This document shows, one piece after another, positions 18,422 to 25,720 of a stretch of DNA of 64,000 nt. A program made the position numbers and the translations under genes. Each line of letters begins with the position of its first letter. Within the stretch, counting starts at the first letter, position 1. Below the pieces are notes generated by a model that saw nothing but the letters and a program-made list of their open reading frames with translations, was not told the DNA's origin and ran no database searches. The DNA is taken from contig CALGVA010000036.1 in the NCBI GenBank assembly GCA_937920345.1, positions 1-64,000 on the forward strand. Reading direction: 5' to 3'. Source of the stretch: an uncultured Lachnospiraceae bacterium (GTDB taxonomy: Bacteria; Bacillota; Clostridia; Lachnospirales; Lachnospiraceae).

Positions 18422-18548
18422 AAGAAACCTCACTTAAATATAGAAGTAGATGTAAAACAAATTTACTTCTATTTAACCGCTTTTTGCAAAAGAAATCAAT
18501 AGAATTGAAGAAAAGATTGAAAGTTAAAATTTTTCATTACAACAAAAA

Positions 18549-18560
18549 GAACGAATGTTC
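18549..18560. promoter_or_regulatory. LexA (SOS) box 1
   Basis: GAAC-GAAT-GTTC matches the Gram-positive LexA/DinR core GAAC-N4-GTTC exactly, and the flanks extend it to near CGAACATTCGTTC on the minus strand. It lies 9 bases upstream of the -35 box of the radical-SAM operon. Confidence 0.8.
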
Positions 18561-18569
18561 GAAAAATGC

Positions 18570-18598
18570 TTGTAATGGAATGCAGAGTGTGATATGAT
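18570..18598 (+). promoter_or_regulatory. Promoter of the radical-SAM DNA-repair operon
   Basis: TTGTAA (18570-18575), 17 bases, TATGAT (18593-18598). Flanked on both sides by LexA boxes, so LexA binding would block both polymerase access and escape. Transcription would start near 18605. Confidence 0.75.
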
Positions 18599-18607
18599 AC
18601 AAACATG

Positions 18608-18619
18608 GAACAAATGTTC
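18608..18619. promoter_or_regulatory. LexA (SOS) box 2
   Basis: GAAC-AAAT-GTTC, an exact GAAC-N4-GTTC core, lies just downstream of the -10 box over the expected transcription start, 59 bases from box 1. Confidence 0.8.
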
Positions 18620-18662
18620 TGTATGGGATGATCTGTTATTAGAAAAGGAAATTGGTTTGAGG

Positions 18663-20006
18663 ATGGAGATCAGGATATCGCCGCAGATGTCGGTCATGGA
18701 TAAACTGAAGATACTGGCGGATGCCGCGAAATATGATGTGTCGTGCAGTTCCAGCGGGTCAAACCGCAGGAATGACGGTACGGGGATCGGCAACACTTTT
18801 GCGGCCGGACTTTGTCATAGTTTTGCCGCGGATGGAAGGTGCATTTCCTTATTAAAGATTCTGTTCACGAACGAGTGCATATATGATTGCCGGTATTGTA
18901 TCAACAGGAAGTCTAATGACGTGCCGCGGGCGTCTTTTACACCAGATGAGGTGTGTGAACTGACGATGGAATTTTACAGACGCAATTATATAGAAGGTTT
19001 ATTTTTAAGTTCGGGGATTCTGTACAGCCCGAATTATACGATGGAATTGATCTGCGAGACGGTGCACAAGCTGCGAACGGTACATCGGTTTCAGGGATAT
19101 ATCCATGTGAAGGCGATACCGGGGGCAGACCCGCTTCTCATTCAGCGGGCGGGCTATCTGGCGGATCGTATGAGCGTGAATCTGGAAATGGCTACGGCGG
19201 AGGGTCTGCGGGAGATGGCGCCGAATAAGCATCGCAGGAATATATTGAAACCGATGCGGCAGATTCAGAACGGTATCACGGAGAATAAGAACGAACTTAC
19301 TTTATACCGGCATGCGCCGCATTTCTGTGAGGCAGGACAGTCTACACAGATGGTGGTGGGAGCGCTGCCGGAGAGCGACTACCAGATCATGTCTGTGGCG
19401 GAGAACCTGTATGACAAGTTTTCCCTTAAGAGAGTGTACTACTCGGCTTTTGTGAACGTGAACGAGGATAAGGCGCTGCCCGCCGTGAGCGGAGGACCGC
19501 CGCTTCTCAGGGAACACAGACTGTATCAGGCGGACTGGCTGCTGCGATTCTATGACTTTAAAGTGGATGAGCTTTTGACGGCAGAACGTCCGAATTTTAA
19601 TATGGCAATCGATCCGAAAGCAGATTGGGCGGTGCGTCATCTGGAAGTGTTTCCGGTGGAGGTAAATCGTGCGGATTACAGGCTGCTGCTCAGGATTCCG
19701 GGTATCGGCGTCAAGAGTGCGAGACGGATCATCGCAGCCAGACGGTTCGGCAGTTTGACATTTGAAGATTTGAAGAAAATGGGTGTGGTGTTGAAACGTG
19801 CATTATATTTCATTACATGCGGCGGCAGGATGATGTACCCGACGAAGATCGAGGAGGCGTATATTGTGCGCAATCTGACCTATCAGAATCAGATGGGCAG
19901 GGGAGAACGGCTTCCTTTTATGCCGGACGGGACGACATACAGACAGACGAGCTTATTTGACGACGGGATGATTCTCGGTGCACAGGGCTGCCGGAGTATT
20001 TCCTGA
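18663..20006 (+). CDS. Putative DNA modification/repair radical SAM protein (TIGR03916-type, UDG-linked)
   Basis: A 447-residue protein. The radical-SAM cluster motif CxxxCxxC is 'CIYDCRYC' (Cys72, 76, 79), preceded by 'KYDVSCSSSGS' and 'SLLKILFTNE', both typical of the family whose genes are linked to uracil-DNA glycosylase-like genes. The C-terminus carries a helix-hairpin-helix DNA-binding motif ('LLRIPGIGVKSARRIIAARR'). The family is thought to act on DNA but its reaction is not established. The start is placed at ATG 18663 because any earlier start would overlap the promoter and LexA box 2; TTG 18657 is an alternative. The partner gene follows after 18 bases. Two LexA boxes in the promoter point to induction by DNA damage. 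Confidence 0.88.
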   Translation: MEIRISPQMSVMDKLKILADAAKYDVSCSSSGSNRRNDGTGIGNTFAAGLCHSFAADGRCISLLKILFTNECIYDCRYCINRKSNDVPRASFTPDEVCELTMEFYRRNYIEGLFLSSGILYSPNYTMELICETVHKLRTVHRFQGYIHVKAIPGADPLLIQRAGYLADRMSVNLEMATAEGLREMAPNKHRRNILKPMRQIQNGITENKNELTLYRHAPHFCEAGQSTQMVVGALPESDYQIMSVAENLYDKFSLKRVYYSAFVNVNEDKALPAVSGGPPLLREHRLYQADWLLRFYDFKVDELLTAERPNFNMAIDPKADWAVRHLEVFPVEVNRADYRLLLRIPGIGVKSARRIIAARRFGSLTFEDLKKMGVVLKRALYFITCGGRMMYPTKIEEAYIVRNLTYQNQMGRGERLPFMPDGTTYRQTSLFDDGMILGAQGCRSIS

Positions 20007-20024
20007 TACGGGAGACACATATTT

Positions 20025-20798
20025 ATGGAAGAGAAATATATTATCTGTGAGGACTCTCTGGAGGGAATCTTTACGGCAGTTTATGATGCGTATGCGTTGC
20101 GGGAGGGGCATGACCGGCTTCACGTGCAGGTGGGCGAGGAGGATAATTACCGGCTGTTTGCGACATATCTGTATAGCAGGCCGGATACTGTCAAGACTGA
20201 TAAGGTGGTGCGTACGTTAAAGAACCGGCTTGGAGAAGAAGTGTACGGGACGATCTGCCGGGCGGCGGCTTCCGATGACAGTTCCAAAGGTGACGCGGTG
20301 TATCATACTGTAGTAGAGGGAATTACTGCGGGCAGCGGCAGGCGGACAATGGAGAACCTGCGCAATCCCTATGTAGTCCGGACCTTTGAACTTGCAAGAC
20401 GCACAGCGAATGAAGAGCACCATGAACTGGAGTTTATACGATTCCAGGAGCTGGAACAGGGTATCCTGTACTCTTTGATCGGGCCAAAGAACAATGTGAT
20501 TCCATTTATCATGCCGCATTTTGCCGATCGTCTGGCGACAGAGAACTTCATGATATATGATGAGGGGCGGGGGCTGTTCGGCGTCCATCCGGCACGCGGG
20601 GAATGGTATCTTGTATCGGATGCGGCGCGTTTATCCGAGGAGGTTCTGCAGAAGTCACACAAGGAACAGCAATATCAGGAACTATTTACATTGTTCCATA
20701 AGACAATTGCGATCAGGGAACGCAGAAATATTCGTCTGCAGTGTCAGATGCTGCCGCTTCGATTCCAAGAATATATGGTCGAATTTAATAAAAACTGA
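20025..20798 (+). CDS. Probable DNA metabolism protein (TIGR03915/DUF4130-type), partner of the radical-SAM protein
   Basis: A 257-residue protein with the family start 'YIICEDSLEGIFTAVYDAY', the middle 'NPYVVRTFELARRTANEEHH', 'FVRFQE'-type segment 'EFIRFQELEQGILYSLIGP' and 'GLFGVHPARGEWYLV'. The family is almost always next to the radical-SAM family above; many members carry an extra C-terminal uracil-DNA-glycosylase-like domain, which is absent here (the protein ends at the DUF4130 region). It is 18 bases downstream in the same SOS-controlled unit. The biochemical role is unknown; a scaffold or DNA-lesion recognition role is inference. Confidence 0.86.
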   Translation: MEEKYIICEDSLEGIFTAVYDAYALREGHDRLHVQVGEEDNYRLFATYLYSRPDTVKTDKVVRTLKNRLGEEVYGTICRAAASDDSSKGDAVYHTVVEGITAGSGRRTMENLRNPYVVRTFELARRTANEEHHELEFIRFQELEQGILYSLIGPKNNVIPFIMPHFADRLATENFMIYDEGRGLFGVHPARGEWYLVSDAARLSEEVLQKSHKEQQYQELFTLFHKTIAIRERRNIRLQCQMLPLRFQEYMVEFNKN

Positions 20799-20936
20799 AT
20801 AAATTGCGGCTATGGGAGCCAGCTGCAGAGACAGATAATAGACAGATTATACAAAAATCAATTTGAAGCTCAAAGCATTTATGTAAAGTTGCCAAAAAGC
20901 GGAAATATTGCATTTTATCAGGAACAATAATGGCTC

Positions 20937-20964
20937 TTTACAAATAGAAAGAAAAGAGTATAAT
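20937..20964 (+). promoter_or_regulatory. Promoter of the HPr-like gene
   Basis: TTTACA (20937-20942), 16 bases, TATAAT (20959-20964). It leaves a leader of about 110 bases in which I see no clear hairpin. Confidence 0.6.
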
Positions 20965-21082
20965 CATTTCAAACGAGGAGAAAGTGAACAGTTTGTGATG
21001 GTTTAGCTGTCGGCTTCATCGTTGCAACAAATTTTCTATGTGTGCCTTTTGCATACATAAATGAAAAAGGAAGGTGAATGGT

Positions 21083-21307
21083 ATGCAACACAGAATTAAG
21101 TTAAGACCGGATGAGGTGAGGGACTTTGTTTCCGCTGCAACAAAATGTATTTATGACGTTGACATCTCTTATAACAGCTTTATTGTAGATGCCAAGTCTA
21201 TTATCGGGGTGTTGGGACTTAATTTCAATCAGGTTCTGACGGTTGCGTATAACGGGTATGACGCTGAGTTTGAGCAATATCTGAAGCAGTTCGCAGTGGC
21301 ATGTTAA
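21083..21307 (+). CDS. HPr-like protein lacking the phosphorylatable histidine
   Basis: A 75-residue protein with the HPr fold signature 'YNSFIVDAKSIIGVLGL', matching the region around regulatory Ser46 of HPr. The N-terminal half ('EVRDFVSAATKCIYDVDISY') lacks the active-site GxHARPA motif, so it cannot carry phosphate on His15 as PtsH does. Such proteins are common in Clostridia and may be regulatory, like Crh. ATG 21083 follows AAGGAAGG; a GTG three codons earlier overlaps it. The gene has its own promoter and terminator. Confidence 0.75.
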   Translation: MQHRIKLRPDEVRDFVSAATKCIYDVDISYNSFIVDAKSIIGVLGLNFNQVLTVAYNGYDAEFEQYLKQFAVAC

Positions 21308-21392
21308 GCGGCAGACCCGATAGAGTATCGCCGCTCCCGGACAGGCAACGGTGTAAAAGGATCATAGTTATTAGATGGAATTCGTCACATTG

Positions 21393-21435
21393 ACTCCCTA
21401 TTTAAGATAGCGTAATATCTTAACAGGGAGTTTTT
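21393..21435 (+). terminator. Terminator after the HPr-like gene
   Basis: ACTCCCT then TTAAGATA (21393-21409) pairs with TATCTTAA then AGGGAGT (21416-21431), 6-base loop, followed by a T run. No gene lies between here and 21625. Confidence 0.88.
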
Positions 21436-21624
21436 GTGATTTTGGCCGGTCAGGAGGCAAGGGTGAAATCACGTTATAATTCACACCGGCGTCGCATTTT
21501 GCACGCATGTAGGATGACGATTCTGTTTGAATGGCAACAGCATGGTGCGAATGTGAAAAGTAACGAAATTACAGCTGTCTAAAGTGCGGTTTATGGCAGC
21601 AGATGCAGAAGGAAGCAGTCTGAG

Positions 21625-24177
21625 ATGGAAATACATATTTCGGTCAGGAGCCTGGTAGAATTTATTCTGCGCTCCGGCGATATCGACAACAGAAGAGCGG
21701 CGGCTCCGGACAATGCGATGCAGGAGGGCAGCAGGATTCACCGCATGATCCAGCGGCGTATGGGACCGGAATATCAGGCGGAGGTCGGGCTTAAATATGT
21801 CTATGATGCCGGGGAATACGAGATTATTGTGGAAGGGCGCGCGGACGGCATTATCACGGAGAATCTGCCGGAGCATAGTGTGCAGACGGCAGGACAGATG
21901 TATCTGGATGTGACAGAACAGATAAAACCGGAGAGTGCGCTGCTGGAAGGGAAGAGCCGGGAAGACGGCACGGAAGTATATCTGCCGGAGAAGCCGTTAC
22001 AGGCACAATCGGTGCAGAAGGTCAGGGTCACCATAGATGAAATCAAGGGCGTGTTCCGGGACCTTAAGAAAATGAAAGACGCCGTGCCCGTCCATCTGGC
22101 GCAGGCGAAGTGTTACGCATATATTTATGCCGCACACAACGGTCTGGAAGCGGTGCGCGTGCGTATGACGTACTGTCATATAGAAACGGAGGAAATACGG
22201 TATTTCCATTATGACTATACTTACCGGGAACTGCAGGCGTGGTTTGGCGATGTGATGAAACAGTATCGCAAATGGTCGGACTATCATTATGCATGGCAGA
22301 GGAAAAGGAAGGCATCTATCAAGGAACTGGTATTTCCCTATTCGTACAGGGAAGGACAGAAAGAGCTGGCTTCCGATGTCTACCGCACGATCTACCATAA
22401 GAGGAAACTGTTTATCGAAGCGCCCACCGGTGTGGGAAAGACCATTTCGACCGTATTTCCGGCAGTGAAGGCCATGGGTGAGGATCTGTGTGAGAAGATT
22501 TTCTATCTGACTGCCAAGACCATTACCCGCACCGTAGCGGATCACACTTTTGCACTGCTTCGGGAGCATGGACTGCAGTTAAAGAGTGTAGTCCTGACAG
22601 CAAAGGACAAGATCTGCTTCATGGAAGAGACAGAATGTAATCCGGAACACTGCCCTTACGCCAAGGGACATTATGACAGAATCAACGACGCAATGTATGA
22701 TCTGCTTATACACGAGGACGTCTTCAACAGGGAAAAAATAGAAGAATATGCGAAAAAGCATGTGGTCTGCCCCTTTGAAATGTGTCTCGATATGAGTCTT
22801 TTTGCCGACGCAGTCATCTGCGATTATAATTATCTGTTTGATCCGCATGTGTACTTGCGCAGATTTTTTGCGGAAGGGGCCAGGGGAGAATATGTTTTTC
22901 TGATTGACGAGGCGCACAATCTGGTAGAACGCGGGCGGGATATGTACAGCGCTGTGCTGCGCAAGGAAGATTTTCTGGAACTGAAAAGGGCTGTCAAGGC
23001 ATATGACGAGCGGATTGCCAGGAATCTGGATAAATGCAATAAGGAACTGCTCGCACTCAAAAGAGAATGTGAAAATTGTAAGGTGGAAGAGTATATAGAT
23101 CCTTTTGTGCGCGCACTTACGAGGCTTGGTGCAGCGATCGACGATTATCTGGAAGATCATGAGGACAGTCCGGTACGCAGTGAGATACTGGAATTTTATT
23201 TTGAAGTGTCTCACTTTCTCGAGATGTATGAACTGCTGGATGAAAATTATGTGACTTATTCGGAGATGGAGTCGGACGGCAGTTTTATTCTGAAGCTTTT
23301 CTGTGTCAATCCGGCGAAAAATCTGCGGGAGTGCATGGTGCGGGGGAGAAGCACGATCCTGTTTTCGGCGACACTGCTCCCGATCGGATATTACAAAACA
23401 TTACTCGGAGCGGATGAGGGGGACTATGAGGTGTATGCCAGGTCTGTATTCCGCCCGGAGAAGCTGGGACTCTACATTGGCAGCGATGTAACCAGCAGGT
23501 ACACGCGCAGGGGAGACGAGGAATATTATCGGATCGCTTCTTATATTCACGAGACAGTGCGGCAGCGGCACGGGAATTATATGCTTTTTTTCCCGTCTCA
23601 TGCTTTTCTGCGTAATGTTTATGAGATCTATATGCACTATTTTAATGAAGACAGGGCTGTGGAGTGTATCGTACAGGAAGACTATATGAACGAGCAGGCA
23701 CGGGAAGATTTTCTGAACAGATTTACCGGGAATGAGGACTGTGATCTGCATGCGCTCATTCATATGGAGATCGAAATGGAGGACGAGAAGAGCCTGCTGG
23801 GATTCTGTGTGATGGGCGGCATTTTCAGTGAGGGAATTGACCTGAAGAATGACAGCCTGATCGGCGCGGTCATTATCGGCACCGGCCTCCCGCAGGTCTG
23901 TAATGAGCGGGAACTGCTGAAACACTATTTTAACGGATGGGGCGAGAACGGATTCGACTATGCCTATCGGTATCCCGGTATGAATAAAGTGCTGCAGGCG
24001 GCGGGCAGGGTGATTCGTACCGCGGACGACTTCGGGATCGTGGCGCTCTTAGACGAGAGATTCTTATCGCCGGCCTATCAGAGACTGTTCCCGCGAGAGT
24101 GGGAAAATTATGAGGCAGTAACAGTTGACCGTATTGGTCGGCGTATAGAACGCTTCTGGGATGCGTGGCTGATGTAA
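21625..24177 (+). CDS. RecB-type nuclease domain fused to an XPD/DinG-type Fe-S DNA helicase
   Basis: An 850-residue protein. The first 170 residues show the full motif set of RecB/Cas4-like PD-(D/E)xK nucleases: GxxxH 'GSRIH' (35-39), 'EGRAD' (70-74), 'DEIK' (138-141) and QxxxY 'QAKCY' (160-164). The helicase part has Walker A 'EAPTGVGKT' (about 265-273), a Fe-S region with four cysteines (in 'KICFMEETECNPEHCPYAK' and 'VVCPFEMC'), DEAH box 'LIDEAHNLVERGRD', and motif VI 'QAAGRVIRTADDFG'. XPD/DinG helicases unwind 5' to 3' from single-stranded regions, so a nuclease fusion suggests end processing or lesion removal. It sits in a block of repair genes but has no LexA box that I can see. Confidence 0.9.
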   Translation: MEIHISVRSLVEFILRSGDIDNRRAAAPDNAMQEGSRIHRMIQRRMGPEYQAEVGLKYVYDAGEYEIIVEGRADGIITENLPEHSVQTAGQMYLDVTEQIKPESALLEGKSREDGTEVYLPEKPLQAQSVQKVRVTIDEIKGVFRDLKKMKDAVPVHLAQAKCYAYIYAAHNGLEAVRVRMTYCHIETEEIRYFHYDYTYRELQAWFGDVMKQYRKWSDYHYAWQRKRKASIKELVFPYSYREGQKELASDVYRTIYHKRKLFIEAPTGVGKTISTVFPAVKAMGEDLCEKIFYLTAKTITRTVADHTFALLREHGLQLKSVVLTAKDKICFMEETECNPEHCPYAKGHYDRINDAMYDLLIHEDVFNREKIEEYAKKHVVCPFEMCLDMSLFADAVICDYNYLFDPHVYLRRFFAEGARGEYVFLIDEAHNLVERGRDMYSAVLRKEDFLELKRAVKAYDERIARNLDKCNKELLALKRECENCKVEEYIDPFVRALTRLGAAIDDYLEDHEDSPVRSEILEFYFEVSHFLEMYELLDENYVTYSEMESDGSFILKLFCVNPAKNLRECMVRGRSTILFSATLLPIGYYKTLLGADEGDYEVYARSVFRPEKLGLYIGSDVTSRYTRRGDEEYYRIASYIHETVRQRHGNYMLFFPSHAFLRNVYEIYMHYFNEDRAVECIVQEDYMNEQAREDFLNRFTGNEDCDLHALIHMEIEMEDEKSLLGFCVMGGIFSEGIDLKNDSLIGAVIIGTGLPQVCNERELLKHYFNGWGENGFDYAYRYPGMNKVLQAAGRVIRTADDFGIVALLDERFLSPAYQRLFPREWENYEAVTVDRIGRRIERFWDAWLM

Positions 24178-24223
24178 GGGTTAATTCCATGTACAGTGTG
24201 AGAAGAACTTCACGGCAGGAAAC

Positions 24224-24385
24224 TAGTATGATCCGCTTTAATTAACCTTATATTTCGCTTGGCTGAATTTCCATATGCAGCGTTGTCATCAGTCGACGTA
24301 ACCACCGCTACGCCTCTTTCTTCCGCCTTGCATATGAAAATTTATCCGGCGCAAAACATATAGGCAATTAAAGTGGATCATACTA
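24224..24385. mobile_element. MITE-like long palindrome between two converging repair genes
   Basis: TAGTATGATCCGCTTTAATT (from 24224) is matched by AATTAAAGTGGATCATACTA (to 24385), nearly perfect 20-bp terminal inverted repeats. Inner parts also pair imperfectly ('CATATGCA' with 'TGCATATG', 'GAATTT' with 'AAATTT'-type segments), so the whole 162 bp could fold as one hairpin. Terminal TA on both sides would fit a TA target duplication, as made by IS630/mariner-type elements. There is no coding capacity. The right end contains the stop codon of the minus-strand nfo gene. Confidence 0.6.
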
Positions 24386-25270
24386 GCGCATACGCAGCAG
24401 TGCAATTTCCTTCTTATAGGGCGGCACTTTCTTGTCCGGATCAGTCAATGATGGAATATAGGGTGTCTCCAGTATTTTAGGGAGCTGTATAAAATCAGGA
24501 TGGTGGACGATGTAGCGCAGCGCTTCTGTCCCGATCGTTCCTTCCCCGATGTTGGCGTGACGGTCTTTGCCGGCACCACGCTCGTTTTTACTGTCATTGA
24601 TATGAAACAGTGCAATCTGCGACTTTCCAATTAATTGATCAAAATGGTCAATTACCCCGTCAAAATCATTTACGATATCATATCCGGCATCGTTTAAGTG
24701 ACATGTGTCCATGCAGACGCGCAGCTTTTCGCTGTGAGTGACTTTGTCATAGATCGCGGCGAGCTCCTCAAAACTGCGTCCGATTTCACTGCCTTTACCG
24801 GCCATGGTCTCCAGTGCGATATAGCAGTCCTGCGTTCCGGTAAGTACTTCGTTGAGTCCTTGAGCAATTCGGTCAATACCCGCTTCCGTTCCCGCTCCCA
24901 CGTGTGCGCCGGGGTGCAGGATCAGAATATGTGATCCCATAGCGATTGTGCGCTCGATTTCCAGTGCAAGGAACTCCACGGCAATTTCATAGGTGGATGG
25001 ATTGACCGTATTGGCCAAATTGATAATATAGGGCGCATGAACTACGAAATCATGGATTCCATTGGCGCGCATATACTCCCATGCAGGAGCGATATTCAGC
25101 GCGGAGATGTCTTTGCGCTTTGTATTCTGCGGTGCGCCTGTGTATAACATGAAGGTGTCAGCGTTGTAAGAAACAGCTTCCTTTACGGAGCCGATCATCA
25201 TTTCCCGCCCGCTCATGCCTACGTGGGAACCTAATACCGGCGGTGTTTTCCTATTTTTTTCCGTACACAT
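24383..25270 (-). CDS. nfo: Deoxyribonuclease IV (AP endonuclease)
   Basis: A 295-residue TIM-barrel, trinuclear-zinc AP endonuclease that cuts 5' of abasic sites in base-excision repair. Visible motifs are 'GSHVGMSG' (zinc His), 'FMLYTGAPQNTKRK', 'VVHAPYIINLANTVN', 'HILILHPGAHVGAG' (zinc His), 'ALETMAGKGSEIG' (Glu ligand), 'VCMDTCHLNDAGYD', 'LFHINDSKN', 'GAGKDRHANIGEGTIG' and 'LPKILETPYI'. Length fits the family (about 280) plus a short polar N-terminus. GGAGG is 12 bases before the ATG, a little long. The TAG stop coincides with the end of a MITE-like palindrome. Confidence 0.95.
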   Translation of the reverse strand: MCTEKNRKTPPVLGSHVGMSGREMMIGSVKEAVSYNADTFMLYTGAPQNTKRKDISALNIAPAWEYMRANGIHDFVVHAPYIINLANTVNPSTYEIAVEFLALEIERTIAMGSHILILHPGAHVGAGTEAGIDRIAQGLNEVLTGTQDCYIALETMAGKGSEIGRSFEELAAIYDKVTHSEKLRVCMDTCHLNDAGYDIVNDFDGVIDHFDQLIGKSQIALFHINDSKNERGAGKDRHANIGEGTIGTEALRYIVHHPDFIQLPKILETPYIPSLTDPDKKVPPYKKEIALLRMR

Positions 25271-25720
25271 CTTTAATACAAACCTCCATTCATGTATTGA
25301 CTTATCACGTCAACCCACAAAATCTATTGACTGCTATAAGGACAGTATACAATATTTATTGACATCTTTCATCATGAAAAATGATGGAAATGACAAAATT
25401 ATGATAGAATATACCGAAAATGACATTACTTTTTGACAAAAAGAACATAGGAGTCACGGAGATATGACATATATGTCGATGTGGATAACTCTGTGGAAAT
25501 TGGGGATTTCTTTGGCAATTCTCAACGTTTTTTATAAAATAATGGATAAAATGCTGTGGAAAAGTCGAGAAACGGATTTTAGTTTATAAAAATGAAACTT
25601 ATCCGGTCAATATAATGATTGTTTTGCAAAGAAGTCCTGATGGTGATAGAATAAGAACGGAACAGAGTAGAAATCGAGAAAGAAAGACATGAGAGATCAT
25701 GGAGAAGAGGAGTGAATATT
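25271..25720. other. Divergent intergenic region between nfo and the GH13 gene
   Basis: About 450 AT-rich bases. They hold a small inverted repeat CATCAT-GAAAA-ATGATG near 25370, a palindrome GACATATATGTC near 25466, and a weak small open frame (25464-25589, listed separately). Promoters for both neighbours must lie here but I could not assign consensus boxes reliably. Confidence 0.4.
25464..25589 (+). CDS. Possible 41-residue membrane peptide
   Basis: An ATG at 25464, with AGGAG 10 bases upstream, opens a 41-codon frame with a hydrophobic middle ('WITLWKLGISLAILNVFY'). A single membrane helix is plausible. There is no family recognition and the frame could be chance in AT-rich sequence. Confidence 0.22.
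   Translation: MTYMSMWITLWKLGISLAILNVFYKIMDKMLWKSRETDFSL

Noticed and set aside
18422..18548. T-box or other riboswitch upstream of asnA
   Set aside because: Only about 100 bases without a T-box motif; just a short AT-rich inverted repeat (TAGAAGTA/TACTTCTA).
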